Positions 16,137 to 25,500 of a DNA stretch of 64,000 bases are shown piece after piece; positions within the stretch are counted from its first letter, which is position 1, and each line of letters starts with the position of its first letter. The stretch comes from Streptomyces griseofuscus (GTDB taxonomy: Bacteria; Actinomycetota; Actinomycetes; Streptomycetales; Streptomycetaceae): positions 7,997,001 to 8,061,000 of the forward strand of contig NZ_CP051006.1 of assembly GCF_014673495.1 (NCBI RefSeq), given 5' to 3'. Both the position numbers and the translations under genes were made by a program. The notes below the pieces were generated by a model, which saw only the letters and a program-made list of their open reading frames with translations, ran no database searches and was not told the origin of the DNA.

Positions 16137-18020
16137 GTGACCGACGCCTCGACCGAAAGCCCCCCGCCCCCACCACCGCCACCACCGGCCACGATCGGCT
16201 ACGAGGGGGAGTCGGGCAAGAACCCGCTGGAAGAGGCCAGTTTCCGCGCCATGTGCGGCCGGCTGCCCTCGGTGCTCGGCCGGACCGCGCGCATGGCCTG
16301 GGCGGTGGACCGCACCGGTGTCGTCCTGCTGCTCGGGTGCCAGCTCGTCACCGGCGTCGCCGCCGCCCTCGTCCTGACCGCCACCTCGCGGGCCATGACC
16401 CACATCCTCGGCCTGGGTCCGGTGTCCGAACGCCTGCACGGAGCGCTGCCCGCCCTCGCCGTCGTCACCGCGGCCGCCGCCACCGGCCGGATCAGCTCGG
16501 CCCTCGCCTCCTACGCCGACGGCCGGATCACCCCGCGCCTGGTCACCGAGGCCGATGTGGCGCTGGTCTCCGCCGTCTGCCGGGTGGAGGCGGCGGCCTA
16601 CGGCGAGGACGGCTTCGCCGACCGGCAGGAGGCCGCGGAGGTCGGCGTCACCCGCACCACCACCATGGTCAAGGACGCCCAGCGGTTCATGGCCGCCCTG
16701 GTCCGCATGATCGCCGCCGGCGGGGTGATCACCGCACTGCACTGGCTGATGCTGCCGCTCCTGCTGCTGGCGGTGCTGCCCGCCGGCCTCGGGGCGGTGC
16801 TCTCGGCCCGCGTCGACTACGAGACCCACTACCTCAACCTCGCCGACCGCAACGTACGCGGCATGATGCGCTGGTGGGCCGCGTACTCCCGGCACGGCGA
16901 CGAGGTCCGCGCGAACGGGATGACCGGCTACCTCGTCTACTGGTACCGCGCGCTGTCCGAGCGGATCGACCGGCGCATCCTCGACGCCGCGCCCCGCATG
17001 CTCCGCATCGTCCTCGCGACCTCCGCGCTCGGCGGTCTGTTCCTGCTCGGCACCTGGGCCGCGCTCGCCTGGCTCGCGATGACCGGGCGGGTGGCGCTGC
17101 CGGTCGCCGCCACCGCGGTCGTCGCCGTGCAGACCACGCTCGGCGCGCTGACCCAGTTCGTGCAGAACGGCGCCGCGATGTTCCACACCTCCCTCTACCT
17201 CGCCGACATGCGCGCCTTCCTCGACCTGGCCGCCGAACGCGCCCCGCGGCGCGGGGAGTCGACCATCGCGGAGGAGGTCGAGGAGATCCGCCTGGAGGAG
17301 GTGACCCACCGCTACCACGGCAAGGAGGAGCCCGCCGTGGACGGCGTCTCCCTCACCCTGCGCCGTGGCGAGATCCTCGCGATCGTCGGCGAGAACGGCT
17401 CCGGCAAGTCCACGCTGACCAGGCTGATCACCGGCATCCTCCTGCCGGACAAGGGCCGCGTCCGGTGGGACGGCATCGATCTGGCGGGCGCCCGGCCCGA
17501 GTCCGTCTGGTCGCGCACCGCGCTCGTGCCGCAGAACTTCGCCTGCTGGCCGCTGCGCACCCGGGAGAACATCACCCTCGGCCAGCCGCGCAGCCACGAC
17601 GACGAGCCGGTGTGGGAGGCGGTGGCGGCCGTCGGCATGCGCGAGGCGATCGAGGGTCTGCCGCACGGGCTCGACACGCTGCTCGCGCGGGAGATCTACG
17701 GCGGCGTCGAGCTGTCCGGCGGCCAGTGGCAGCGACTGGCCTGCGCCCGCGCGCTGTACCGCCGTACGCCCCTGCTCATCCTGGACGAACCCACCTCGCA
17801 GATGGACCCGCGCGGTGAGCACCGCATCTTCCTGGAGATCAAGCGGATCGCCGCCCGGCGGATGACCATCGTGGTCACCCACCAGCTGGAGAACACCCGC
17901 TTCGCCGACCGGATCATCGTGATGCGCCAGGGCCGCATCGTGGAGCAGGGACGCTACGACGAACTCGTGGCCGGTGGGGGGCTGTTCGCGGAACTCGTCG
18001 CCCTGGCCAAGGACCGCTGA
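16137..18020 (+). CDS. ABC transporter, fused membrane and ATPase domains (exporter type)
   Basis: A 627-residue half-transporter. A proline-rich N-terminal tail (nine prolines at about residues 9-18) precedes a six-helix membrane domain (about 60-345). The ATPase domain (about 375-620) has Walker A GENGSGKST, signature LSGGQWQRLACARAL, Walker B LLILDEPTS and switch VVTHQLE. It should work as a homodimer exporting an unknown substrate; this domain type is common beside peptide natural-product genes, but none is seen here. The GTG at 16137 has GAGGAGGG 6 bases upstream and is better than the upstream ATG in the same frame. Confidence 0.9.
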   Translation: MTDASTESPPPPPPPPPATIGYEGESGKNPLEEASFRAMCGRLPSVLGRTARMAWAVDRTGVVLLLGCQLVTGVAAALVLTATSRAMTHILGLGPVSERLHGALPALAVVTAAAATGRISSALASYADGRITPRLVTEADVALVSAVCRVEAAAYGEDGFADRQEAAEVGVTRTTTMVKDAQRFMAALVRMIAAGGVITALHWLMLPLLLLAVLPAGLGAVLSARVDYETHYLNLADRNVRGMMRWWAAYSRHGDEVRANGMTGYLVYWYRALSERIDRRILDAAPRMLRIVLATSALGGLFLLGTWAALAWLAMTGRVALPVAATAVVAVQTTLGALTQFVQNGAAMFHTSLYLADMRAFLDLAAERAPRRGESTIAEEVEEIRLEEVTHRYHGKEEPAVDGVSLTLRRGEILAIVGENGSGKSTLTRLITGILLPDKGRVRWDGIDLAGARPESVWSRTALVPQNFACWPLRTRENITLGQPRSHDDEPVWEAVAAVGMREAIEGLPHGLDTLLAREIYGGVELSGGQWQRLACARALYRRTPLLILDEPTSQMDPRGEHRIFLEIKRIAARRMTIVVTHQLENTRFADRIIVMRQGRIVEQGRYDELVAGGGLFAELVALAKDR

Positions 18021-18136
18021 CGTGCCGCCCGGCCGGTCCCGCCGGTACTCCCTGGACAGCGGCCGACCGATCGCTTAGCCTCATTGTCCAGAAATAGATT
18101 TTAAGGCCAAAAGAGCCTCGGGGGAGGGGTCGGCGG

Positions 18137-18784
18137 ATGGACAGCGGGGCGGCGGACGAGCATCTCGTCCAGGAGGCCGAGAAGATCGCCGTCGCCCTGG
18201 GGCGGATGTTCCCGGGCCTGTGCGAGGTGGTCCTGCACGACCTGCGGGACCCGGACCGCTCGATCCGGGCCATCGAGAACAACCTGTCGGGCCGTCAGGT
18301 GGGCGACTCCGCGACCGAGTTGGGGCTGAGCCGCATCGCCGACCCCGCCTTCCCCGATGTCGTCCAGAACTACCCCAACCGCTTCCCCGACGGCCGGCCG
18401 GCCAAGAGCTCCTCCATCGGCATCAAGAACGCCGAGGGGCGGTACATCGCCGCGCTCTGCCTCAACCTCGATGTCTCGGTGCTGTCGCCCGTGGCGCTCA
18501 CCCTGGCGAATCTCGTGGCCACCGACCGCGGACACGGCGACACGCCCCTGGAGACACTGCGCGACCGCCACGCACGCGAACTGCGCCGGGCGGTGGAGGA
18601 GTTCTCCGCCGAGCGCGGTGCCCCGCCCCGGTCGCTGAGCCGCACGGACAAGAAGGCGCTCGTGCAACAGCTCAACCGGGACGGCTACTTCGAGCCCCGC
18701 GACGCCGCGCGGACCATCGCCGACCTCCTCGGGGTGTCCCGGGCGACCGTCTACAACTACGCGAAACCGCCGTCGGATCCGTGA
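18137..18784 (+). CDS. YheO/DauR-type PAS and helix-turn-helix regulator
   Basis: A 215-residue regulator of the YheO family. Residues about 10-130 form the PAS-like YheO domain, with PGLCEVVLHDLRD, KSSSIGIKNAEGRYIAALCLN (interrupted positions 94-114) and NLDVSVL. Residues about 160-210 are the helix-turn-helix with GVSRATVYNY. DauR-type relatives control amino-acid catabolism and respond to amino-acid-derived ligands. The next gene, a PLP dehydratase 53 bases downstream, is the likely target and operon partner. Upstream bases 18085-18110 are AT-rich and probably contain the promoter. Confidence 0.9.
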   Translation: MDSGAADEHLVQEAEKIAVALGRMFPGLCEVVLHDLRDPDRSIRAIENNLSGRQVGDSATELGLSRIADPAFPDVVQNYPNRFPDGRPAKSSSIGIKNAEGRYIAALCLNLDVSVLSPVALTLANLVATDRGHGDTPLETLRDRHARELRRAVEEFSAERGAPPRSLSRTDKKALVQQLNRDGYFEPRDAARTIADLLGVSRATVYNYAKPPSDP

Positions 18785-18837
18785 GGAGCCCGGCCGCGGC
18801 AGCATACGAACACCCGGTACAGAAAGAGGACTTCGCC

Positions 18838-19812
18838 ATGTCCGGCGCCGCCGACCTGCCCGTGACCCTCGACGACATCCGCGCGGCCGCCGCGCGCATC
18901 GAGGGCTTCACCCACCGCACCCCGGTCCTCACCTCGCGCACCCTCGACGAACGGGTCGGCGCGCGGGTGTTCATCAAGTGCGAGAACCTCCAGCGGATGG
19001 GCGCCTTCAAGATCCGCGGCGCCTACAACGCCATCGCCGGACTGCCGCCCGAGGAACGCGCCAAGGGCGTCGCCGCGTTCTCCTCCGGCAACCACGCCCA
19101 GGCCACCGCCCTCGCCGCCCGCGAACTGGGCACCAGCGCCGTCATCCTGATGCCCGAGGACGCCCCGCGCTCCAAGATGGAGGCCACCGCCGGGTACGGC
19201 GCCGAGATCGTCACCTACGACCGCTACACCGAGGACCGCGTCGCGCTCGGCACGGCCCTCGCGAAGGAACGGGGCCTGACCCTGATCCCGCCGTACGACC
19301 ACCCGGACGTCATCGCGGGCCAGGGCACAGCCGCCCTCGAACTCCTCGAAGAAGTGGGCCCGTTGGACGCGCTGCTGGTGCCGATCGGCGGCGGCGGACT
19401 GATCGCGGGCAGCGCCGTCGCGGCCAAGGGACTGCACCGGGACATCCGGGTCATCGGGGTGGAGCCGGAGGGCAGCGACGACACCAAGCGGTCCCTGGAG
19501 AGCGGTACCCGGGTGGCCGTCCCCGTGCCCCGCACCATCGCCGACGGCCAGGCGGTCGCGGTCCCGGGCGAGTTGACCTTCGCCGTCAACCGGCATCTGG
19601 TCGACTCCGTCGCGCTGGTCGGCGACACGGAGATCCTCGACGCCATGCGCTTCGCCTTCGACCGGCTGAAGGCCGTCTTCGAACCCAGCGGCGCCACCGG
19701 CCTGGCCGCCCTCCTCGCCCGGCGCGTCGAAGACCTCCCGCTCCGGGTCGGCGTCATCGCCTCGGGCGGCAACATCGACACCCGCCGGTTCGCGGAACTG
19801 CTCGGCGGCTGA
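18838..19812 (+). CDS. PLP-dependent threonine/hydroxyaspartate ammonia-lyase
   Basis: A 324-residue fold-type II PLP enzyme of the serine/threonine dehydratase and racemase family. The Schiff-base lysine is in GAFKIRGAYN near residue 59. SSGNHAQA is the substrate/phosphate loop near 82, and the glycine loop PIGGGGLIAG near 183 binds the PLP phosphate. It has no C-terminal ACT domain, so it is the catabolic, non-isoleucine-feedback type. Its link to a YheO/DauR-type regulator suggests threo-3-hydroxyaspartate or D-/L-hydroxy amino acid deamination. Substrate assignment among Thr, Ser and hydroxyaspartate is not possible from sequence alone. AGAGGA precedes the ATG. Confidence 0.9.
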   Translation: MSGAADLPVTLDDIRAAAARIEGFTHRTPVLTSRTLDERVGARVFIKCENLQRMGAFKIRGAYNAIAGLPPEERAKGVAAFSSGNHAQATALAARELGTSAVILMPEDAPRSKMEATAGYGAEIVTYDRYTEDRVALGTALAKERGLTLIPPYDHPDVIAGQGTAALELLEEVGPLDALLVPIGGGGLIAGSAVAAKGLHRDIRVIGVEPEGSDDTKRSLESGTRVAVPVPRTIADGQAVAVPGELTFAVNRHLVDSVALVGDTEILDAMRFAFDRLKAVFEPSGATGLAALLARRVEDLPLRVGVIASGGNIDTRRFAELLGG

Positions 19813-19920
19813 CCGGTACGGGCCCCTCGCCGCCCGGTCGATTGTCAGTGCCCCCTCCTACGGTGTGATCAGTGAGGACCTGCGGGACGGCCGGAGGTCC
19901 GCTGTGGGGAGGGGTGTGCC

Positions 19921-21372
19921 ATGTCTGCGGTGTCCGGTGCGGAGACGACGTATCTGGAGCTGTCGCAGGAGGGCGGGGGCGCGCACAAGTTCTACGAGGT
20001 GAGCGTCGACGGACCGGTGGTGACGGTGCGGTACGGCCGGATCGGCGCCGGTGGCCAGACCCAGACCAGCACGTTCCCGACCGTGGAGAAGGCGCGGGCC
20101 GCGGCGGCGAAGAAGGTGGGCGAGAAGGTCCGCAAGGGGTACGCCCCGGCGGTGCAGGGCGGCCGCGCCCCGCGGCCGGTGACCCGGCGCCAGGTCAGCT
20201 CGGCCCCCTCCACCGCCCGCGCCGTGGCACCGGTGCTGTGGCGGTTCCGTACCGGCTCGGCGGCGTTCGGCATCCATGTGGACGACGACCACTGCTGGGT
20301 CGGCAACCAGGCGGGCGATGTCTACACCCTGGACCACGAGGGCGCCGTACTGGCCCGCTTCGGGCTGCCGGACGGCGTGAAGTGCCTGGTCGCCGACGAC
20401 TTCTGGATCTACGCGGGCTGCGACGACGGCAAGGTGTACGACCTGTCCTCCAAACTGCCCTTCGCCGCGTACGACATCAACGCCGATGTCGACATCTTCT
20501 GGCTGGACATCCACGAGGGCGTGCTCAACGTCTCCGACCGCGCGGGCGGGCTCACCGTCATCGACCACGAGGACGAGCACCAGTGGGCCCGCCGCAGCCA
20601 GGGCGAGCACGCCTGGATGGTGCGTGCCGACGACCGCGCCGTCTACCACGGCCACCACCAGGGCGTCACCGCCTACCGTCCCGACGGCGGCGGCGAGTTG
20701 TGGCACACCCGTACCCGGGGCGGGGTGCTGTTCGGCTGGCAGGAGGACGACGCGGTGTACGCGGGCACCGGACACCGGGTGGTGCAGCGGCTGTCGAAGG
20801 CGACCGGCGCGATCGAGGCGACGTACGCCTGCGACAGCGCGGTGTACTCCTGCGCCACCTCGCCGGGCGGCCGGTTCGTGTTCGCCGGGGACGCGGCCTC
20901 GTCCGTCTACTGCTTCGACCGCGACGGCACCCGGCTGTGGAAGCTCGGCACGGGCGGCGGCTCGGCGCTGTCGATGCAGTACCGCGACGAGCGGCTGTAC
21001 CTGGTGACCACGGACGGCTCCCTGGTGTGCGTGGACGCGAGCGAGGCCGCCATCGGCGCGGCCCAGCAGGGCTCGGTACCGGTCGTCCGCGACGTCAAAC
21101 TCGCCGCCGCGCTCCCGGCGTACGCCCCGGCCACCGCCGTCGAGGCCGTCGCCACCGTGGCCCAGGCCCCGACCGGCTCGGTCGTCGTCGAGTGCGTCCA
21201 GGAATCCGGCCGCCTCCGGGTGCACGTCATCTCCGGCGGCTACGACACCTCCTGGAACGTCCAGTTCCCCCGCGCGATACGCGTCCCGGGCGCCCGCTAC
21301 GTCGTGGACGCCCTGCACCCGGCGGCGGGAGGTTTCTACCGGGTGCGGGGGGACATCCGGCGGCTGGTGTGA
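19921..21372 (+). CDS. WGR-domain protein with C-terminal beta-propeller
   Basis: A 483-residue protein. Residues about 8-80 are a WGR domain (KFYEVSVDGPVVTVRYGRIG and the TFPTVEKARAAAAKKVGEK helix), the module otherwise known from PARP1-type polymerases and MolR-like proteins. Residues 100-480 contain about seven beta-propeller blades of the PQQ/quinoprotein type, with repeated patterns such as CWVGNQAGDVYTLD, IYAGCDDGKVYDL and FVFAGDAASSVYCFD. There is no signal peptide, so it is cytoplasmic. WGR domains bind nucleic acids or nucleic-acid-bound partners; no enzymatic domain is present. Its function is unknown. GGAG-like sequence is weak, and the ATG follows a GGGGTGTGCC leader. Confidence 0.85.
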   Translation: MSAVSGAETTYLELSQEGGGAHKFYEVSVDGPVVTVRYGRIGAGGQTQTSTFPTVEKARAAAAKKVGEKVRKGYAPAVQGGRAPRPVTRRQVSSAPSTARAVAPVLWRFRTGSAAFGIHVDDDHCWVGNQAGDVYTLDHEGAVLARFGLPDGVKCLVADDFWIYAGCDDGKVYDLSSKLPFAAYDINADVDIFWLDIHEGVLNVSDRAGGLTVIDHEDEHQWARRSQGEHAWMVRADDRAVYHGHHQGVTAYRPDGGGELWHTRTRGGVLFGWQEDDAVYAGTGHRVVQRLSKATGAIEATYACDSAVYSCATSPGGRFVFAGDAASSVYCFDRDGTRLWKLGTGGGSALSMQYRDERLYLVTTDGSLVCVDASEAAIGAAQQGSVPVVRDVKLAAALPAYAPATAVEAVATVAQAPTGSVVVECVQESGRLRVHVISGGYDTSWNVQFPRAIRVPGARYVVDALHPAAGGFYRVRGDIRRLV

Positions 21373-21570
21373 GGCCCCGCGCGGGGGCTCGGCCCTACTT
21401 CGACGCTCAGGAGCGTGACCCGACCGCGCCCGCGGAGCGCCGCGGCCGGCAGCCCTTCGCCGCGGCCGGGATCACCGGCCACCTCCGGAGCCCTCTCGGC
21501 GGCGCGCCCTCGGAAAGGTGCGCGCCCCGGCCCGGCCGCCAGTCGGCAACGCCCCCACGGACGTCCCGCC

Positions 21571-23136
21571 TCAGCCCAGCACCCCCTCCGTCACCACCTC
21601 CCGCGCCACCGCCAGCGCCGCCTCCCGGTCCTCGGGGACGAGGCCGATGCGGGTGCGGCGGTCCAGCAGGTCGGACTCGTCCAGGGCGCCCTCGTGCCGG
21701 GCCGCCCAGACGAGTTCGGCGCGGGTGACCGGATGGCCGGGCAGCACGGGCGCGGCGAGGGCGGGGTCCTCGGTGGCGAGGGCGTGGACCGCGAGGGCCT
21801 CCGTGCCGTAGCGACGGACCAGACGGCCGGGCACCGGCAGGGCCCGCAGCCGCTCCGGTGCGGCGGCGCCGACCAGCGGCAGGTCCGCCGTGGGGGAGGG
21901 GGGCACGGCGAGCCCCTTGGCCGCCACGGCCGCGTCCACGGCGTCCTGGGCCATCCGGCGATACGTCGTGAGCTTGCCGCCGACCACCGTGGTCACCCCG
22001 TCCGCCGAGGTCAGCACCGCGTGCCGGCGCGAGATGTCGGAGGTGCGGGCCCCCGCGTCGCCCCCCGGCATGTCCAGCAGGGGCCGCAGCCCCGCGAACG
22101 CGCCGACGACCTCGTCCCGGGCGACCGGCACGTCCAGCGCCGAGCCGAGCACGTCCAGCAGGAACCCGATGTCTGTCTCGGGCACCTCGGGCACATCGGG
22201 GATGCCCCCCTCGACCGGCTCGTCGGTGAGGCCGACGTACACCCGGCCGTCCCCCTGGGGCAGCACCAGCACAAAGCGGTTGGTCTCGCCCGGGATCGGG
22301 ATGTGCAGACCGGCCGGCAGCTCCCCGAGCCGCTCCGAGCGCAGCACCAGATGGGTGCCGCGCGAGGGCCGGATCCGGATCCCGTCGACCAGGCCGCCCG
22401 CCCACACCCCGGCGGCGTTGATCACCACACGGGCCCTGATCTCGCCCTCCTCACCGGTGAGTTCGTCACGGACCCGGGCGCCGCCACCGGTCAGCTCCAG
22501 CACCCGGACCCGGGTCAGCACCCGTGCTCCGCGCGCCGCCGCCGTCCGGGCCAGCGCGGTCACCAGCCGGGCGTCGTCCGTGACCCGCCCGTCCCAGGAC
22601 AGCAGCCCACCGCGCAGCCCGGCCCCGCGCACCGCGGGCGCGAGGTGTCGTGCCTCGGTCGCCGACAGCCGGCGCGGCGCGGGCAGCACCTGGCGGGGAG
22701 TGCGCGCGGCCAGCCGCAGCATGTCACCGGCCCGCAACCCGGCCCAGGCGATGGACGCCTGAGCCGTCGACACCATCGGCGTCAGCGGCAGCACGAACGG
22801 CTGCGCGCAGACCAGATGCGGGGCGGTACGGGTCATCAGCACCCCCCGCTCCACCGCGCTCTCGTGCGCCACCTCGAACTGCGCGGACGCCAGATAGCGC
22901 AGCCCGCCATGGATCAGCTTGGAGCTCCAGCGCGAGGTGCCGAAGGCCAGGTCCTGGGCGTCCACCGCGACGACGTCCAGACCGCGGGCCGCCGCGTCCA
23001 GGGCGACCCCGGCCCCGGTGGCGCCGAGCCCGACGACCAGCACATCGGCCACCCGCCCCTCCGTCGCCTCGGTCAGTTCCCGGGTACGCCGGGCCGCGCT
23101 GAGGGACGAGCCGGGTATCGCCTCGGTGTGACTCAT
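21571..23136 (-). CDS. glpD: FAD-dependent glycerol-3-phosphate dehydrogenase
   Basis: A 521-residue flavoprotein that oxidises glycerol-3-phosphate to dihydroxyacetone phosphate and passes electrons to the quinone pool at the membrane. The FAD dinucleotide motif is VLVVGLGATGAG near residue 33. The substrate/flavin segment FGTSRWSSKLIHGGLRYL lies near residue 65. RPSRGTHLVL and the C-terminal GGKLTTYRRMAQDAVD are GlpD signatures. Its ATG overlaps the stop of the TetR gene by four bases (ATGA), so the two are translationally coupled. Across the divergent promoter lie an alkyl-DHAP-synthase-like enzyme and a lipid kinase, so it may feed DHAP to lipid synthesis, not only glycerol use. Confidence 0.93.
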   Translation of the reverse strand: MSHTEAIPGSSLSAARRTRELTEATEGRVADVLVVGLGATGAGVALDAAARGLDVVAVDAQDLAFGTSRWSSKLIHGGLRYLASAQFEVAHESAVERGVLMTRTAPHLVCAQPFVLPLTPMVSTAQASIAWAGLRAGDMLRLAARTPRQVLPAPRRLSATEARHLAPAVRGAGLRGGLLSWDGRVTDDARLVTALARTAAARGARVLTRVRVLELTGGGARVRDELTGEEGEIRARVVINAAGVWAGGLVDGIRIRPSRGTHLVLRSERLGELPAGLHIPIPGETNRFVLVLPQGDGRVYVGLTDEPVEGGIPDVPEVPETDIGFLLDVLGSALDVPVARDEVVGAFAGLRPLLDMPGGDAGARTSDISRRHAVLTSADGVTTVVGGKLTTYRRMAQDAVDAAVAAKGLAVPPSPTADLPLVGAAAPERLRALPVPGRLVRRYGTEALAVHALATEDPALAAPVLPGHPVTRAELVWAARHEGALDESDLLDRRTRIGLVPEDREAALAVAREVVTEGVLG

Positions 23137-23741
23137 GGCCTGAGGATCCTCTCCAGGAGGGTGCGCAGCTCGCCGAGGAAGGCGGCGGAGTCCAGCTCCG
23201 GGTCGTCCTCGTCGGTCATCGTGCGCAGGGACAGGGTGAAGGACTGCACCGTCAACAGCAGGGCACGCGCCTGCCGTTCGGTGTGTGCGCGGCGCACGGA
23301 GCCGTCCTCGTGGCCCTCGCGCAGGCTCTCGGTCAGCAGTGCGAGCAGCGCCAGCTGGCTCGCCCCGCGCCGGTCGAGCACATAGGGGAGCAGCAGCTCC
23401 GGATCGACGTCGACGATCTTGTGGAACAGCGGGTGCGCCCGGAACGCCTCGACGCCCGCCACCAGCCCCTCCACCATCCTGGTGCGCGTGTCGAGGCCGG
23501 GCGCGGGCTCGGGGATCGCCCGGGTGGCCACGTCGATCCACTCACGGGTCATCAGATCGCCCACCAGCGTCCGCAGATCCGGCCAGCGCCGGTACAGGGT
23601 CATCCGGGAGACACCGGCGCGGCGGGCCACGTCGGCCAGGGTCGTGCGGCGGACCCCGACGGCGAGCACGCAGTCGCGCACCGCGTCGAGGATCGGATCG
23701 CTCTCCGTGTCTTCCGTACCGTTGTGACGAATAGGCGTCAT
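23133..23741 (-). CDS. TetR-family transcriptional regulator
   Basis: A 202-residue repressor-type protein. The N-terminal TetR helix-turn-helix lies at residues 15-62 with TTLADVARRAGVSRMTLYRRWPD. The C-terminal all-helical domain is family-typical. It is co-translated with glpD and divergent from the flavoprotein/kinase pair, so it probably controls both directions. The ATG at 23741 is preceded by a TACACT hexamer exactly 7 bases upstream on the coding strand and has no ribosome binding site, which fits a leaderless message. Confidence 0.92.
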   Translation of the reverse strand: MTPIRHNGTEDTESDPILDAVRDCVLAVGVRRTTLADVARRAGVSRMTLYRRWPDLRTLVGDLMTREWIDVATRAIPEPAPGLDTRTRMVEGLVAGVEAFRAHPLFHKIVDVDPELLLPYVLDRRGASQLALLALLTESLREGHEDGSVRRAHTERQARALLLTVQSFTLSLRTMTDEDDPELDSAAFLGELRTLLERILRP

Positions 23742-23756
23742 GTGTAACAGTGTAAC
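23742..23756 (-). promoter_or_regulatory. Leaderless promoter and GTGTAAC repeats of the TetR gene
   Basis: GTGTAAC occurs twice, 8 bases apart (23742-23748, 23750-23756), touching the TetR start codon. On the minus strand TACACT (23754-23749) is placed as a -10 with 7 bases to the ATG. The repeat is a plausible autoregulatory site. Confidence 0.45.
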
Positions 23757-23873
23757 GCCCCGGGCCGGACGGAAACCAGCGGACCGTCGCCGTGCGGCGA
23801 GCCCGTGCGACCCGTCGTACGGCCGACCGACACCGCCCGGACCGAGCCACCGACCTGTGAGGACGACCGTTCA

Positions 23874-25466
23874 ATGGACATGCTGTGGAACGGCTGGGGC
23901 GACCCGGCCAAGGCGGCACCGCTGCCCGACTCGGTGACCGGGCTGCTGCGCGACCTGCTCGGCGTCAAGCCGCGCAGCACCCCCGCGCTCGCCCTGGACG
24001 ACCTCGACCTGCCCGCCCCCACGGCCGGCCTCGCCGCCCTCGCGGCGCTCGCCGAGGCCGTCGGCGGCGCCGGGCATGTACGCACCGACGCCGAGAGCCG
24101 CATCCGGCACACCCGCGGCAAGTCCACCCCCGACCTGCTGCGCATCCGCACCGGCGATGTCAGCGACGTCCCGCAGGCCGTGGTTCTGCCCGCCACCCAC
24201 GACGAGGTCCTGGCCGTACTGCGCGTCTGCGCGGATCACGCCCTGGCCGCCGTCCCGTTCGGCGGGGGAACCTCCGTCGTCGGCGGACTCGCCCCCGAGC
24301 GTGGCGCGTTCGTCGCCCTCGATCTGCGCCGCATGGACGCGCTGCTCGACCTCGACCCCGTCTCGCGCACCGCCGTCCTCCAGCCCGGCCTGCGCGCCCC
24401 CGCGGCCGAGGCGCTCCTCGCCGAACAGGGCTTCACCCTCGGCCACTTCCCGCAGTCCTTCGAGTGGGCCAGCATCGGCGGCTTCGCCGCGGCCCGCTCC
24501 AGCGGCCAGGCATCCGCCGGCTACGGCCGCTTCGACGAGATGGTCCTCGGCCTCACCCTCGCCACCCCCGAGGGCACCGTCGAGACCGGCCGCGCCCCCC
24601 GCTCCGCCGCGGGCCCCGACCTGCGCCAGCTGATCCTCGGCTCCGAGGGCGCCTTCGGCGTCATCACCTCCGTCACCGTACGGGTGCGCCCGCTGCCCGA
24701 GGCGAAGGTCTACGAGGGCTGGCGGTTCGCCTCCTTCGAGGAGGGTGCCGCCGCGCTGCGCAGGCTCGCCCAGGACGGACCGCGCCCGACCGTGCTGCGC
24801 CTGTCCGACGAGACCGAGACCCTCATCGGCCTCGCCTCGCCCGACAAGATCGGCGCCGGGCTCGGCCAGAGCGACGCCGGCTGCCTGGCCATCACCGGCT
24901 ACGAGGGCACGCCCGAGGAGACCGCGTACCGGCGCGAGCGGGCCGCCGCCGTCCTCACCGGCTGCGGCGGCACCCCGCTCGGCACCGAGTCCGGCGAGCG
25001 CTGGGCGCACGGCCGCTTCTCCGCGCCGTATCTGCGCGATGCCCTCCTCGATGTCGGAGCCTTCGCCGAGACCCTGGAGACCGCCGCCTTCTGGTCCCGC
25101 GTCCCCGAGCTGTACGCGGCCGTGCGCACCGCGCTCACCGACACCCTCACCGAGGCGGGCACTCCGCCCCTGGTGATGTGCCACATCTCCCATGTGTACG
25201 AGAACGGCGCCTCGCTGTACTTCACCGTCGTCAGCGCCCAGGGCGAGGACCCGGTGGCCCACTGGACGCCCGCCAAGCACGCGGCCAACGAGGCGATCGG
25301 TGCCGCCGGCGGCACCATCTCCCACCACCACGGGGTGGGCACCGACCACCGCGACTGGTATGTCAGGGAGACCGGAGAGCTGGCCGTCGAGGCACTGCGC
25401 GCCGTCAAGCGCCGCCTGGACCCCCACGGGCTGCTCAACCCCGGCGTCCTGCTGCCCACCGACTGA
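23874..25466 (+). CDS. FAD-linked oxidase, alkyl-DHAP-synthase-like
   Basis: A 530-residue flavoprotein of the vanillyl-alcohol-oxidase/PCMH fold. The FAD-binding N-terminal domain contains PFGGGTSVVGG near residue 127, and the flavin-side motif SIGGFAAARSSGQASAGYG near 200. The substrate cap runs from about 270, and the C-terminus has SHHHGVGTDHRDW near 485. The HHHGVG motif is the hallmark of alkyl-dihydroxyacetonephosphate synthases, which exchange an acyl chain for a fatty alcohol to create an ether lipid. The neighbours GlpD (makes DHAP) and a diacylglycerol kinase support a lipid role. A glycolate/lactate-type oxidase remains possible. GAGGA lies 10 bases before the ATG. Confidence 0.88.
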   Translation: MDMLWNGWGDPAKAAPLPDSVTGLLRDLLGVKPRSTPALALDDLDLPAPTAGLAALAALAEAVGGAGHVRTDAESRIRHTRGKSTPDLLRIRTGDVSDVPQAVVLPATHDEVLAVLRVCADHALAAVPFGGGTSVVGGLAPERGAFVALDLRRMDALLDLDPVSRTAVLQPGLRAPAAEALLAEQGFTLGHFPQSFEWASIGGFAAARSSGQASAGYGRFDEMVLGLTLATPEGTVETGRAPRSAAGPDLRQLILGSEGAFGVITSVTVRVRPLPEAKVYEGWRFASFEEGAAALRRLAQDGPRPTVLRLSDETETLIGLASPDKIGAGLGQSDAGCLAITGYEGTPEETAYRRERAAAVLTGCGGTPLGTESGERWAHGRFSAPYLRDALLDVGAFAETLETAAFWSRVPELYAAVRTALTDTLTEAGTPPLVMCHISHVYENGASLYFTVVSAQGEDPVAHWTPAKHAANEAIGAAGGTISHHHGVGTDHRDWYVRETGELAVEALRAVKRRLDPHGLLNPGVLLPTD

Positions 25467-25500
25467 CCCCACCCCACCGCCTGCCCCGGAGGCACTCCCG

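Noticed and set aside
15496..16185. Minus-strand frame of 229 codons in the gap before the ABC exporter
   Set aside because: It has Arg/Pro-rich composition, no ribosome binding site and no motif, and it overlaps the exporter start.
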